A stretch of 64,000 bases of DNA from Paraburkholderia caballeronis (GCF_900104845.1 NZ_FNSR01000001.1:3162001-3226000); one strand, 5' to 3'. Counted from the first letter of the stretch, positions 48,046 to 58,164 are shown. Numbers and translations are program-made. Notes: generated from the letters alone by a model not told the origin.

Positions 48046-48846
48046 ATGCGCACGATCGACAAGCGGCTGACCGCGAAACTCGCGCCGGTGCTGGTGCGCC
48101 GCGCGCCGACCGTCACGCTCGCGTACGACGCGCGCTGCAAGAGCCGCTTCGCGGCGACGCTCGACACCGGCGAGGAAGTCGGCGTCGTGCTGCCGCGCGG
48201 CACGGTGCTGCGCGACGGCGACGTGCTGGTCGCCGACGACGGCGGCCTGGTGCGCGTCGTCGCGGCCGCCGAGAGCGTGCTGCTGGTGCGCGCGCCGGAC
48301 CGGCTCACGCTGACGCGCGCCGCATATCACCTCGGCAACCGGCACACGCCGGTCGAGGTCGGCGACGACTACCTGAAGCTCGAAGCGGACCCGGTGCTGG
48401 AGGACATGCTGAAGCGGCTCGGCGCGCGCGTCGCGCGCGAGACGCAACCGTTCCAGCCGGAAGCCGGCGCGTATGGCGGCGGCCACCGGCACGGCCACGA
48501 CGACACCTTCGCGGACGACTACGCGCTCGCGCAGAAGGTGTTCGACGAGCATCATGGGCATTCGCGTGACCATGGGCACGATCATGGGCACGCGCACGGC
48601 GGGCGCGACCATTCGCATGGGCACGGACACGCGCACGACCCGCACGGCGACGAGCATGTGCACGGCCCTGGCTGCGGACACGACCATTCGCACGCCGAGG
48701 GCCATACGCACGAGCACGAGCACGATCACGCGCACAGCCACGGCCACTCGCACGACGAGGCAGCGCACGTGCATGGCCCGGACTGCGGCCACGATCACGC
48801 ATCCGACGCCGACCCGCACCACCCGCACGGCCATGCGCATCGCTGA
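48046..48846 (+). CDS. ureE: Urease accessory nickel chaperone UreE with extended His-rich tail
   Basis: A 266-residue UreE, about 100 residues longer than Klebsiella UreE. Residues 1-140 are the normal peptide- and metal-binding domains, with HLGNRH (95-100) holding the conserved nickel-binding His100. From residue 147 to the end there are 40 histidines in 120 residues, many in HGH and HDH runs, plus two CGHDH units ([11 protein letters not shown] at 204-214 and [11 protein letters not shown] at 241-251). The tail should bind many nickel or other metal ions. ureF starts inside its last codons. Confidence 0.93.
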   Translation: MRTIDKRLTAKLAPVLVRRAPTVTLAYDARCKSRFAATLDTGEEVGVVLPRGTVLRDGDVLVADDGGLVRVVAAAESVLLVRAPDRLTLTRAAYHLGNRHTPVEVGDDYLKLEADPVLEDMLKRLGARVARETQPFQPEAGAYGGGHRHGHDDTFADDYALAQKVFDEHHGHSRDHGHDHGHAHGGRDHSHGHGHAHDPHGDEHVHGPGCGHDHSHAEGHTHEHEHDHAHSHGHSHDEAAHVHGPDCGHDHASDADPHHPHGHAHR

Positions 48847-49513
48847 ACTCACGGCGCTGCTGCATCTCGCGTCGCCGGCGCTGCCGATCGGCGCGTTCAG
48901 TTATTCGCAGGGACTCGAAGCGGCGATCGACGCGGCGTTGATCCGCGACGCCGACGACGCGCGCCGCTGGATCGAAGACGGTCTTTCGACCGTGCTCGCG
49001 ACCGGCGAACTGCCGTTCGTCGCGCACCAGCTCGAACGCTGGCGCACGCACGACGCCGCCGCGCTCGCGGCCGCGAACGAGGCATTCGTCGCGAGCCGCG
49101 AGTCGTCCGAGTTGCGCCGCGAAACCGCGCAGATGGGCTGGTCGCTGCGGCAACTGTGCTCGCAGCTCGAATGGGGCGACGCCGGACGCCGCGCGACGCT
49201 CGACGCGATGACGCCGGTCGCGCAGCCGACCGCGTTCGCGTTCGCCGCCTATGCGCACGACGCCGCGCCGGACGCGACGCTCGCCGCGTATGCGTTCGGC
49301 TGGGTCGAGAACCAGACCGCGGCCGCGCTGAAGGCCGTGCCGCTCGGCCAGCTCGCCGGACAGCGGATCGTCGTCGCGCTGCGGCCGGCAATCGAAACCG
49401 CGGTCGAACGCGCGCTCGCGACGCCGCCCGACGCGCTCAACACGTTCGCGCCGCAACTCGGCATCCTGTCCGCGCGGCACGAATCGCAGTATTCACGGCT
49501 GTTCCGCTCGTAG
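48833..49513 (+). CDS. ureF: Urease accessory protein UreF
   Basis: A 226-residue all-helical UreF. It opens [20 protein letters not shown], followed by the conserved [13 protein letters not shown]. It joins UreD and UreG on apo-urease and ensures accurate nickel loading. Its start lies 14 nt inside the ureE reading frame, in the codons of the His tail. The C-terminus [18 protein letters not shown] is typical. Confidence 0.93.
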   Translation: MRIAELTALLHLASPALPIGAFSYSQGLEAAIDAALIRDADDARRWIEDGLSTVLATGELPFVAHQLERWRTHDAAALAAANEAFVASRESSELRRETAQMGWSLRQLCSQLEWGDAGRRATLDAMTPVAQPTAFAFAAYAHDAAPDATLAAYAFGWVENQTAAALKAVPLGQLAGQRIVVALRPAIETAVERALATPPDALNTFAPQLGILSARHESQYSRLFRS

Positions 49514-49575
49514 GCCGCGGGCACCTCGACCCGCATCGAAAAGCACCAGCAGGCACCAACAGGCACCACCGAAAC

Positions 49576-50214
49576 ATGACCCGAAACACCACGAAGCGCA
49601 CGAAAAAACTGCCGCCGCTGCGCGTCGGCGTCGGCGGCCCGGTCGGCTCCGGCAAGACCACGCTGCTCGAAATGCTGTGCAAGGCGATGCGCGAGCGTTA
49701 CGACCTCGTCGCGATCACGAACGACATCTACACGAAAGAAGACCAGCGTCTGCTGACCGTCGCGGGCGCGCTGCCGGCCGAGCGGATCATGGGCGTCGAG
49801 ACCGGCGGCTGTCCGCACACCGCGATCCGCGAGGACGCGTCGATCAACCTCGAAGCGGTCGACCAGATGCTGTCACGCTTTCCGGACGCGGACATCGTGT
49901 TCATCGAGTCCGGCGGCGACAACCTCGCGGCGACGTTCAGCCCGGAGCTGTCGGACCTGACGATCTATGTGATCGACGTCGCCGGCGGCGAGAAGATTCC
50001 GCGCAAGGGCGGCCCCGGCATCACGAAGTCGGACCTGCTGGTCATCAACAAGACGGACCTCGCGCCGCTCGTCGGCGCGAACCTCGACGTGATGGCGTCC
50101 GACGCAACGAAGATGCGCGGCGAGCGGCCGTTCGTGATGTGCAACCTGAAGGCGCTCGACGGGCTCGATCAGGTGATCGCGTTCATCGAGAAGAAGGGGT
50201 TGCTGGTCGGGTGA
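49576..50214 (+). CDS. ureG: Urease accessory GTPase UreG
   Basis: A 212-residue SIMIBI GTPase that delivers nickel to urease. P-loop GGPVGSGKT (20-28), metal-binding Cys-Pro-His at 79-81 ([11 protein letters not shown]), ESGGDN and NKTDLAP motifs. Preceded by a short run of CAGGCACCA-like repeats. Last gene of the urease cluster; hairpins follow before the convergent waaA. Confidence 0.97.
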   Translation: MTRNTTKRTKKLPPLRVGVGGPVGSGKTTLLEMLCKAMRERYDLVAITNDIYTKEDQRLLTVAGALPAERIMGVETGGCPHTAIREDASINLEAVDQMLSRFPDADIVFIESGGDNLAATFSPELSDLTIYVIDVAGGEKIPRKGGPGITKSDLLVINKTDLAPLVGANLDVMASDATKMRGERPFVMCNLKALDGLDQVIAFIEKKGLLVG

Positions 50215-50218
50215 ACGA

Positions 50219-50246
50219 TCGCGCGATGCAGGAACGCATCGCGCGA
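50219..50246. terminator. Hairpin between convergent ureG and waaA
   Basis: TCGCGCGATGC (50219-50229) pairs exactly with 50236-50246 around AGGAAC. An A tract follows on plus, so on minus a T tract precedes the stem; it is not a classic terminator in either direction. A second GC hairpin follows at about 50256-50288. Confidence 0.45.
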
Positions 50247-50327
50247 AAAAGCAGCGCGCCGCGTCGGCCACACCGCGCGGCGCGAACAGCGCGCGAACCG
50301 CGGCAGGCGTAACCGGCAGCCCGCGAA

Positions 50328-51674
50328 TCAGACCGGGCTCAACCGCACGTCGTCCGGCATCCGCTCGGCGGACGGCGCGGGCAGCAGCGTCGTCAGCACG
50401 TCCACCGTGCGCGCGGTCGCGCCGCGATGGCGCGCGGCGAACGCGGCGGCCGACGCGCCCATCGCGACGCGCCGCGACTTGTCCGCGAACAGTTCGCGCA
50501 GCGCGCGCGCCAGGTCCGCCGGGTCCTGCACCTGCAACGCCGCGCCGGCCGCGACCGCGTCGGCGGTCGCCTGCGTGAAGTTGAACACGTGCGGGCCGAT
50601 CAGCACCGGCGTGCCGACCGCGCACGCCTCGATCAGGTTCTGTCCGCCGAGCGGCAGCAGACTGCCGCCGATGAACGCGAGATCGGCCGCCGCGTAATAC
50701 GCGCCCATCTCGCCCATCGAATCGCCGAGCAGCACGTTCACGTCCTGCGGCAACGCGCGGATGCCCGCATGCGCGGCGGCGGCCACCGCGCCGGGCGCCC
50801 ATTCCGAGCGCCGCGCGACTTTCAGGTTGCGCCGCGCGGCCAGCGCGGCGACTTCGTCGAACCGCTGCGGATGGCGCGGCACGAGAATCAGCAACGCGTC
50901 CTCGACGCCGAGCGCCGCGAACGCGTCGAGCACCCGTTCCTCCTCGCCCTCGCGCGTGCTCGCGGCGACCCACACCGGCCGCGCGCCGATCGCGCGCCGC
51001 CATTCGCGGCCGCGCGCGATCAGTTCGGGCGGGCTCGCCATGTCGAACTTCAGGTTGCCGAGCACCGACACGTTGCGCGCGCCGAGCGACGTCAGCCGCT
51101 CCGCGTCGGACGGGCTCTGCGCAAGCACGCGCGCGAAGCCGCCGAACACGCCGCGCGTCGCGTGGCCGAACTTCGCCGCGCGCCGGTGCGAGCGCGCGGA
51201 CATCCGCGCGTTCGTCAGCACGAGCGGCACATCCGCGCGGCGGCATTCGTCGATCAGCGTCGGCCACACCTCGGTCTCCATCACGAGCCCGAGCGACGGC
51301 CGCCACGCATGCAGGAAGCGCCGCACGGCATGCGGCATGTCGTACGGCAGATAACAGCGCAGCACGCGGTCGCCGAACAGCTTCTCGCCGGTCGCGCGGC
51401 CGCTCGGCGTCATGTGCGTGAGCAGGATGCGCGCGTCGGGCCGCGCGGCCGCGAGCGCGTCGATCAGCGGCTGCGCGGCGCGCGTCTCGCCGACCGACAC
51501 GGCATGCACCCAGATCAGCGGCGCGTCGTCGTCCGGCATGCGCCCCGCCGACAGTCCGAAACGCTCGGCGATGTGCTCGCGATAACCGTGCTCGCGCCGC
51601 GAGCGGATCAACAGGCGCAGCACGGCGAGCGGCGCGATCAGCCACCACGCGGCGCGATAGATCGCCCTCAGCAT
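50328..51674 (-). CDS. waaA: 3-deoxy-D-manno-octulosonic acid (Kdo) transferase
   Basis: A 448-residue GT30 enzyme that adds Kdo to lipid IVA at the inner membrane, the first core-LPS step. It has an N-terminal membrane anchor (about 1-20, MLRAIYRAAWWLIAPLAVL), then IWVHAVSVGETRAAQPLI, ETEVWPTLIDECRR and C-terminal GGSLLPLGGQNLIEACAVGT. The ATG at 51674 puts the anchor at the N-terminus as in the family; an upstream start would add 17 basic residues. The kdoO-like gene lies 106 bp upstream on the same strand. Confidence 0.94.
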   Translation of the reverse strand: MLRAIYRAAWWLIAPLAVLRLLIRSRREHGYREHIAERFGLSAGRMPDDDAPLIWVHAVSVGETRAAQPLIDALAAARPDARILLTHMTPSGRATGEKLFGDRVLRCYLPYDMPHAVRRFLHAWRPSLGLVMETEVWPTLIDECRRADVPLVLTNARMSARSHRRAAKFGHATRGVFGGFARVLAQSPSDAERLTSLGARNVSVLGNLKFDMASPPELIARGREWRRAIGARPVWVAASTREGEEERVLDAFAALGVEDALLILVPRHPQRFDEVAALAARRNLKVARRSEWAPGAVAAAAHAGIRALPQDVNVLLGDSMGEMGAYYAAADLAFIGGSLLPLGGQNLIEACAVGTPVLIGPHVFNFTQATADAVAAGAALQVQDPADLARALRELFADKSRRVAMGASAAAFAARHRGATARTVDVLTTLLPAPSAERMPDDVRLSPV

Positions 51675-51780
51675 CGCGCCCTGCCCGTATGCGTGCCGGA
51701 AACCGCGTCGAAGGCCGCGCCGCAAACGACGCGGAAAGCCACGCAGAAAACCCCGCAGACGCGGCCGTTGGCGGGCGCGC

Positions 51781-52665
51781 TCAAACGAGTTCCTTGCCTT
51801 TCAGGCGTTCGAGGATGCCGAGCGGCGCCCAGTCCGGATGCACCATCGCGTTGACCGGCAGGAAAAACGTCTGCTCCAGCATGAACTGGCCGGACATCAC
51901 CGCATGCGACGCGTGATCGGAGAAGCACACCCACACGCTGCCCGGCGGAAAACCGATGGTTTCCTGCGGGCTCGTTTTCTGATAGTCGAGGTCGGCCTTC
52001 ATGCTGTCGTGCAGGTTCAGCATCAGATGGTCGTATTCGCTGCGCGGCGACTTCGTGATGTGCAGCAGATGCTGAAGCCACGCGGAGCCGGGCATCTGCG
52101 GCTTGATGCGCGGCAGGAAACGCTTCGCCATGTCCTCGAACGGCTCGCCGACGCGCCACACGCGCGGCGCGCCGTTCGGGTTCACGTTCGTGAACACGCG
52201 CAGGATCCGCTCGCCGTAGTTCGGCCGCGACGGGAACGCGTCGACGTGCAGCCGGCTGTCGTCCTTGCGCCACGAGGTCTGGCGCGTCTCGACCTGATGC
52301 AGCCGCAGGCTCGTCGGCGCGACGCGCAGCTTGCCGCCGTATTCGGGAAAGAGGCCGTCGACCAGCGTGCGTGCGTTGGCCTGGTAACGCGCGACCAGCG
52401 CGCGCACCGCGGACTGCGTGACCGGATCGCCGAGCACGCCGTGCAGCGCGCCGCCGCCCGGGTCGAGGCTGATGTTCTTGCGCTTCGGGTCCGCGAGCGC
52501 CGGGTCGAGCAGCGCGCGCTCGCCGCCTTCGATCGCGAAGCGCAGGTTCGGGAAATACAGCACCTTGCCCTGCTCGACGCCGTTCAGCAGCGACTCGCGC
52601 GGCTGCGACAGGTTCTGGCCGTGCCAGTCGGCGGAAGTGACTTCGATGATCTGGGATTCGTTCAT
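51781..52665 (-). CDS. kdoO: Kdo 3-hydroxylase (Fe/2-oxoglutarate dioxygenase)
   Basis: A 294-residue protein of the Kdo hydroxylase (KdoO) family, which oxidises Kdo of lipid A to the Ko sugar using Fe(II), O2 and 2-oxoglutarate. It has the HVDAFPSRP segment (H-x-D iron ligands, about 140-148) and, further on, VWVCFSDHASHAVMSGQFML with the third His. Relatives occur in Burkholderia and Yersinia. Location between waaA and waaC strongly supports the role. Cytosolic face; no signal peptide. Confidence 0.87.
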   Translation of the reverse strand: MNESQIIEVTSADWHGQNLSQPRESLLNGVEQGKVLYFPNLRFAIEGGERALLDPALADPKRKNISLDPGGGALHGVLGDPVTQSAVRALVARYQANARTLVDGLFPEYGGKLRVAPTSLRLHQVETRQTSWRKDDSRLHVDAFPSRPNYGERILRVFTNVNPNGAPRVWRVGEPFEDMAKRFLPRIKPQMPGSAWLQHLLHITKSPRSEYDHLMLNLHDSMKADLDYQKTSPQETIGFPPGSVWVCFSDHASHAVMSGQFMLEQTFFLPVNAMVHPDWAPLGILERLKGKELV

Positions 52666-52966
52666 GGTCGCCCTTGTGAAGCGATGAAGCTGTGGATCCG
52701 GTTGCCTGCCGGCGGTTCGGGTCGTTCGGGCCGCTCCAGCCGTCGCGGCGGCGAAATTCGGGCCGCGCCGCCCGTGTCCCGCGCGACGCGGAACCTGGCC
52801 CGCCACCCGCGTTGCGGCGCGCGGCGTCCGGTATCCATTGCAACAGCCCGTGTGTGCGCCAACCCGGCAGGCATCTGACGGCGCGCATCCCGCGCGCCCT
52901 CGTCCTTATACCCGCCGGCCCGGCCGTGCGCCTTGACTCGCCGCAGTCCGTGCAGCGATCGCCGCG
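52666..52966. other. kdoO-waaC intergenic region
   Basis: About 300 bp, GC-rich, with no supported gene, promoter or hairpin recognised. Confidence 0.6.
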
Positions 52967-53962
52967 CTACAGAAGCCCGAAACCGGCCAGCACCGCCTTC
53001 ACCTGTGGCAGCGTCGGCGGCTGCCCGGCGGTGCCGAGATTCGACACGTTCGGCGACCAGTAGCCGCCGGTCCGCCATGCGGTCGCGAAATTGTACAACT
53101 CGACGGTCGGCCGCTTCAGCGCGGCCGCGATGTGCACGAGCCCGGTATCGACGCCGACGGTCGCCGCCGCGCCGTCGATCAGCCCGACCACGGCCGGCAG
53201 CGACAGCCTCGGCGGCACGACCGCCGCCGCGCCGAACTCGCGCGCGAGGCGCTCGCTCGTGGCGCGCTCCGCGTCGCTGCCCCACGGCAGCACCAGCGAC
53301 ACGCCGCGCCGCACCAGCGCCTGGCCCAGCTCGATCCAGTTCGCGTCGGCCCACTGCTTGTCGGCGCGCGACGTCGCGTGCACGAACACGACGTACGGCA
53401 CCGGCAGGTTCAGCCCGACGCCGGCGAGCGCGAGCGCCGCGCGGCCGGTGTCGATGCCGAAGTCGATGTCGTCGGCCGGCTGCGGGCGCGGTTCGCCGAG
53501 CGCGGCGGCCACCAGTTGCCGCGTGCGCTCGACCACGTGCGTGCGCGGCTCGATCGGGATCGCCCGGTCGTAGAAAAAGCGCACCGGCCACTCGTAACCC
53601 GCGCCGTCGGTCCGGTTGCCGAGGCCGACGAGCGGCCCGCGCGCCCAGCTCGCGACCCACGCGGTCTTGATGAGCCCCTGGCAGTCGATCACGAGGTCGT
53701 ATTTCTCGGCCACGAGCGCGCGCCGGAACGCGCCGATCTCGCGCCAGCTCGATGCGGACAGCAGCCGTTTGCGCCAGCGGCGCAGCGAGAACGGAATCGC
53801 GCGGCGCACGCCGTGCACGAGTTCGACGAGATCCCTGAAACTCTCTTCGACCAGCCAGTCGATCTGCGCGTCCGGGTAGCGCCGCAGGATGTCGGCGATC
53901 GCGGGCATGTTGTGGACGACGTCGCCGAGCGACGACACGCGTACGATGAGGATCTTTTGCAC
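52967..53962 (-). CDS. waaC: Lipopolysaccharide heptosyltransferase I
   Basis: A 331-residue GT9 enzyme that adds the first L-glycero-D-manno-heptose to Kdo. It opens VQKILIVRVSSLGDVVHNMP from a GTG; longer in-frame starts would add about 49 poorly conserved residues. Segments YDLVIDCQGLIKTAWVA, VHATSRADKQW and VGVDTGLVHIAAALKRPTVE are typical of family 9. The ADP-heptose site lies in the C-terminal domain. Confidence 0.92.
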   Translation of the reverse strand: MQKILIVRVSSLGDVVHNMPAIADILRRYPDAQIDWLVEESFRDLVELVHGVRRAIPFSLRRWRKRLLSASSWREIGAFRRALVAEKYDLVIDCQGLIKTAWVASWARGPLVGLGNRTDGAGYEWPVRFFYDRAIPIEPRTHVVERTRQLVAAALGEPRPQPADDIDFGIDTGRAALALAGVGLNLPVPYVVFVHATSRADKQWADANWIELGQALVRRGVSLVLPWGSDAERATSERLAREFGAAAVVPPRLSLPAVVGLIDGAAATVGVDTGLVHIAAALKRPTVELYNFATAWRTGGYWSPNVSNLGTAGQPPTLPQVKAVLAGFGLL

Positions 53963-54381
53963 GCTTAACGGGACGGACCGGCACGCTGCGCCAGCCCCGT
54001 CCGGATGGACAAGGTCCGCAATTCTAGCGCGGCGGCAGCCAAAGACGAATTTTCCGACGGGGATGCAGACGGATTCGGCCCGTGTCGAGGAACAGGGCCG
54101 GCGATGCACGGCACGCCCGCCGTTCGGGGCTGTGCCATGCGTCCGTCAGAGCGTGGGAGACGGCGGCTGGCGACCGACGGCCGCAACAGCCGCGATAGCG
54201 AAACCGGCGCGGACGCCCGTCCGGCATCGTGGTGGCGGACGGCATCTGCGACCCGGACCCGCGATTGATTCCGCCACTGATTCCGCCATTTACGCTCAAG
54301 CGATCGCTCGCCTGGGCGCTGGTCGGCAAACGCGCGGCGACGTTCAACGCACCGTGCGCTCCCATCCGGTCCAACCGACGT
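53963..54381. other. waaC-phosphohexomutase intergenic region
   Basis: About 419 bp with no supported gene. Two GATTCCGCCA copies near 54267-54290 form a short direct repeat. Promoter elements for waaC are not obvious. Confidence 0.5.
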
Positions 54382-55776
54382 TCAGAACGGCAGTTTCGCG
54401 TCCGGCTTCTCCGCGACGATCACGCGGCGGAAGTCTTCCTGGATGCGCTTCAATGCTTCGTCGCTATCGGCCTCGAAACGCATCACGACAACCGGCGTCG
54501 TATTCGACGAACGCGCGAGGCCAAAGCCGTCCGGGTACTCGACGCGCAGGCCGTCGATCGTGATCACGTCGTCCGCGCCGGTGAATTTCGCGTTCTTCTG
54601 CAGCCGCGCGATCAGTTCGAAGTTCTCGCCTTCTTCGAGCTTCAGTTGCAGTTCCGGCGTCGCGCGCGAGTTCGGCAGGCCGTTCAGCAGCGCGCTCGGG
54701 TCCTGCGTGCGCGCGAGGATTTCGAGCAGCCGCGCGCCGGTGTACAAGCCGTCGTCGAACCCGTACCAGCGGTCCTTGAAGAACACGTGGCCGCTCATCT
54801 CACCCGCGAGCGGCGCGCCGGTCTCGCGCAGCTTCGCCTTCACGAGCGAGTGGCCGGTCTTCCACATCAGCGGCACGCCGCCCTTGTCCTTCACCCACTT
54901 CGCGAGATTGCGCGTGCACTTCACGTCGTAGATGATTTCCTTGCCCGGATTGCGCGTCAGCACGTCCTCCGCGAACAGCATCAGTTGCCGGTCCGGATAG
55001 ATGATCTGGCCGTCCTTGGTGACGACGCCGAGCCGGTCGCCGTCGCCGTCGAACGCGAAGCCGATCTCCGCATCGGTTTGCTTCAGCGCGCGGATCACGT
55101 CCTGAAGGTTCTCCGGATGCGCGGGGTCCGGGTGATGGTTCGGGAAGTTGCCGTCGATCTCGGTGAACAGTTCGACCAGTTCGCAGCCGAGCGCCTTGAA
55201 GAGCTTCGGTGCGAGTCCGCCCGCAACGCCGTTGCCGGTATCGACGACGAGCTTCATCGGCCGCGCGAGTTTCACGTCGCTGACGATGCGTTGCAGATAC
55301 GCGTCCGCGATGTCGTACTGCGTATAACTGCCCGCGCCCGACTCGAAGCGGTTCGACACGATCCGGTCATGCAGCCCGAGGATCTGCTCGCCGTAGATCG
55401 CCGCGCCGCGCAGCACCATCTTGAAGCCGTTGTAGTCCGGCGGATTGTGGCTGCCGGTCACGACGATGCACGAATCGACGCGCCGCTCGCCGCCTTCGAG
55501 CGCGAGCGGCACGCTCGCCGCGAAGTAGCCGACCGGCGTCGGCACCATGCCGACGTCGACCACGTCGACGCCCGCCGCGCGCAAGCCGTCGGACAACGCG
55601 CCGACCAGTTCCGGCCCGGACAGCCGGCCGTCGCGCGCGACCACCACCGCATCGCCGCCCTGCGCGCGCACTTCGCTGCCGAACGCGCGGCCGATCGAGC
55701 GGGCCGCGTCGGCGTCCAGCGTCTTGCCGATCACGCCGCGAATGTCATATGCCTTGAAAATCGATTTGGAGATCAT
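54382..55776 (-). CDS. Phosphomannomutase/phosphoglucomutase
   Basis: A 464-residue alpha-D-phosphohexomutase of the AlgC/ManB type that interconverts hexose 6- and 1-phosphates for nucleotide-sugar synthesis. Catalytic Ser109 lies in VVTGSHNPPDYNGFK, the Mg loop is DGDGDRLGVV (about 244), and GEMSGHVFF is the sugar-binding loop. The start MISKSIFKAYDIRG is the family start. It feeds the flippase/glycosyltransferase polysaccharide genes on the other strand. Confidence 0.94.
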   Translation of the reverse strand: MISKSIFKAYDIRGVIGKTLDADAARSIGRAFGSEVRAQGGDAVVVARDGRLSGPELVGALSDGLRAAGVDVVDVGMVPTPVGYFAASVPLALEGGERRVDSCIVVTGSHNPPDYNGFKMVLRGAAIYGEQILGLHDRIVSNRFESGAGSYTQYDIADAYLQRIVSDVKLARPMKLVVDTGNGVAGGLAPKLFKALGCELVELFTEIDGNFPNHHPDPAHPENLQDVIRALKQTDAEIGFAFDGDGDRLGVVTKDGQIIYPDRQLMLFAEDVLTRNPGKEIIYDVKCTRNLAKWVKDKGGVPLMWKTGHSLVKAKLRETGAPLAGEMSGHVFFKDRWYGFDDGLYTGARLLEILARTQDPSALLNGLPNSRATPELQLKLEEGENFELIARLQKNAKFTGADDVITIDGLRVEYPDGFGLARSSNTTPVVVMRFEADSDEALKRIQEDFRRVIVAEKPDAKLPF

Positions 55777-55875
55777 GAGAGGCTCACCCGTGCAATGGAA
55801 AGTCGGACCTATACGTACCACAACCTGACTGCCAGTTCCGTTGCCCCGTTACCAAAAGTCGTATCCGTTACAAAC

Positions 55876-55881
55876 TATAAT
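55876..55881 (+). promoter_or_regulatory. Candidate -10 element for the flippase gene
   Basis: TATAAT in an AT-rich patch (about 55850-55900) between the divergent phosphohexomutase and flippase genes. No -35 at proper spacing is evident. The flippase start is 175 nt downstream. The reverse strand shows TTATAGTTTG, so the patch may serve both directions. Confidence 0.4.
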
Positions 55882-56056
55882 TGCGGTTTTTCGGCCGTCG
55901 TTGGGCACCCATTTTAATGCCTCGCTGCTCCTTTTTTCCGACAAAGTCGCCCCAGCACGCGCCGCGCCCGGTCGATCCGCGCGCGGGCGCGCATCGCGAC
56001 GCGACCGTCGGCAAGCGCCACGCCCCCGCGACCGCCAGCCGTTTCGCCGCGTCGCG

Positions 56057-57319
56057 ATGCTGACGCTGCGACGCTTCGCCAACCCCGACGTCACGCGCGC
56101 GTTCGCGAACATCGTCTGGCTCGGGCTGGAGCGCGTCACGCAGATCGTCGTCGCGATCGCGATAAGCGGCGTGCTCGCGCGCTACTTCGGCCCCGACGTG
56201 TTCGGCAAGTGGCAATACGCGAACACGCTGCTGCTCGTGCTCGCGCCGATCACATGGGTATGCGGCGCGGAGATTCTCGTGCCGACCATCGTGCGGCGGC
56301 CGCCGCAGGAACTCGGCACCGTGCTCGGCAGCGCGTTCGCGCTGCGCATCGGCGTATCGGCGGCGGCGCTGCTGCTCACGTGGGCCGGCATCGCGCTCGG
56401 TCTCGCCGATCCGCTCGTCGGCGCGATGCTCGCGGGCCTCGCGGTGACGCTGGTGTTTCGCGAGCCGTTCGTCGGCGTAATCAACGCGTGGCTGCAAAGC
56501 ATGACGTTCAGCAAGCCGCAGTTGATCGCGAGCATGGCGACCGCGATCGTGAAGGCGCTGCTCGTGTTCGCGCTCGCGCGCGCCGCGTTCGCGCCGGCGA
56601 GCTTCGGCTGGCTGTGGGCGCTCGAATCGGCGGCGATCGGCGCGGCGCTCGTGCTGTACTACCGGCGCAAGCATGGCGGGACGCTCGGCTGGCAGGTGGA
56701 CCGCGCGCTGTTCCGCCATTTCGCGACGTCCGGCACCGTGTTCTGGATCGGGCTCATCTGCATGTACCTGTTCCTGAAACTCGACCGGCTGATGCTCGAA
56801 CGCACGATCTCGTTCGCGGACCTCGGCCGCTATTCGGCCGCGCAGCAACTGAACGAGAACTGGATCACGCTCGCGCTGATGCTCGCGCAGACCATCGCGC
56901 CCGCGTTCGTCTATCGCGTGCAGCAGACCGCGCAACTGCGCCGCAACCTCGTGCGCCTCTTCGCGATGACCGCCGTGCTGATGATCGCCGGCGCGCTGGT
57001 GCTCGACGCGCTCGCGGGCTTCATCATCGGCCGCGTGTTCGGGCCGGCCTATGCGGGCGCGGCCGGCATCTTCCGCTGGGCCGTGTGGCTGTCGGTGCCG
57101 GCCGGCATCGAGGCGATCGGCAACCTCGTCGTGCTGAAGTACCAGGCGAAGTTCGTGCTGCTCGCGAAATGGGTGCTCGCGCTCGCGATCGCATTCGCGG
57201 TGAACCTCGTCGCGATTCCGCGGCTCGGCTCGTATGGCGCGCTCGTCGGCCTCGCGGCCGGTTACGTCGCGGCCGCGTGCGTGAACTTCTATTACATCCG
57301 CCTCAAGCTCGCTTCATGA
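56057..57319 (+). CDS. Wzx-type polysaccharide flippase
   Basis: A 420-residue membrane protein with about 12 hydrophobic segments, of the MATE-like polysaccharide transporter (PST) family. It opens MLTLRRFANPDVTRAFANIV. Segments GVLARYFGPDVFGKWQYANT and FLKLDRLMLERTISFADLGR resemble Wzx proteins that move lipid-linked O-antigen units across the inner membrane. The start at 56057 is chosen since upstream codons run into GC-rich non-coding sequence. It overlaps the glycosyltransferase gene by four bases. Substrate unknown. Confidence 0.87.
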   Translation: MLTLRRFANPDVTRAFANIVWLGLERVTQIVVAIAISGVLARYFGPDVFGKWQYANTLLLVLAPITWVCGAEILVPTIVRRPPQELGTVLGSAFALRIGVSAAALLLTWAGIALGLADPLVGAMLAGLAVTLVFREPFVGVINAWLQSMTFSKPQLIASMATAIVKALLVFALARAAFAPASFGWLWALESAAIGAALVLYYRRKHGGTLGWQVDRALFRHFATSGTVFWIGLICMYLFLKLDRLMLERTISFADLGRYSAAQQLNENWITLALMLAQTIAPAFVYRVQQTAQLRRNLVRLFAMTAVLMIAGALVLDALAGFIIGRVFGPAYAGAAGIFRWAVWLSVPAGIEAIGNLVVLKYQAKFVLLAKWVLALAIAFAVNLVAIPRLGSYGALVGLAAGYVAAACVNFYYIRLKLAS

Positions 57320-58146
57320 CGTTCTCTCCCGCTTCCTTCGATACGCGCGCGGGCGCGCTCGCCGACGTCGCGGTGCTGCTGCCGGCGTACAACGGCCAGG
57401 CCGACGTCGAGCGCACGCTCGCGTCGTTCGCCGAGGACGCGCCGGTGTACGCGCTGATCGTCGACGACGGCAGCACGCCGCCGATCGTCGCGCCGGCGGT
57501 GAACGGGATGCACGTCGAGATGCTGCGGATGCCGAAGAACGGCGGCATCGAGCGCGCGTTGCAGGCCGGCATCGAAACGCTCGCGGCGCGCGGCTTTCGC
57601 TACGCGGCGCGCATCGACGCGGGCGATCTCGCGGTGCCGCAGCGGCTCGCGAAACAGCGCGCGCGGATGGAGACGTCGCCGGCGCTCGCCGCGCTCGGCG
57701 CGTGGACCCAGGTCGTGAACCGCGCCGGCGAGCCGCTCTTCATGCTGACGCCGCCCGCCGATCCACGCGAACTGCGCCGCACGCGTTTCCTGCGCTCGCC
57801 GCTCGTGCATCCGTCGGTGATGCTGCGCATCGACGCGGTGCGCGCGGTGGGCGGCTATCGCGTCGCGTATCCGGCGGCCGAGGACCTCGACCTGTTCTTG
57901 CGGCTGATGGAGCGTTACGACTGCGCGAACCTGCCCGAGCCGGGGCTGTATTACGAGCTGAACGAAGGCGGGATCAGCGCGACGAAGCGCAGGAAGCAGA
58001 TCGTTTCGACGCTGCGTTTGCAGATGCGTTATTTCGATGCGCTGAACTGGCGGGACTGGGCCGGCCTCGCGAAGAACCTGCTGCATTTCGTGACGCCGTA
58101 TCGCGCGTTGCAGAAGGTGAAGCGGGTGCTGTACGCGTCGCGGTAA
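57316..58146 (+). CDS. Family 2 glycosyltransferase
   Basis: A 276-residue GT-A enzyme. It opens with VAVLLPAYNGQADVERTLAS, the nucleotide-binding start of family 2; IVDDGST and RIDAGDLAVPQRL (DxD-like, ADG replaced by RIDAGD) follow. The segment LVHPSVMLRIDAVRAVGGY is a family acceptor-side motif. There is no strong membrane segment. Coupled to the flippase gene by ATGA overlap, so it probably works on the same polysaccharide. Confidence 0.87.
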   Translation: MTFSPASFDTRAGALADVAVLLPAYNGQADVERTLASFAEDAPVYALIVDDGSTPPIVAPAVNGMHVEMLRMPKNGGIERALQAGIETLAARGFRYAARIDAGDLAVPQRLAKQRARMETSPALAALGAWTQVVNRAGEPLFMLTPPADPRELRRTRFLRSPLVHPSVMLRIDAVRAVGGYRVAYPAAEDLDLFLRLMERYDCANLPEPGLYYELNEGGISATKRRKQIVSTLRLQMRYFDALNWRDWAGLAKNLLHFVTPYRALQKVKRVLYASR

Positions 58147-58164
58147 ACGGCGGCGGCGCGCGAC

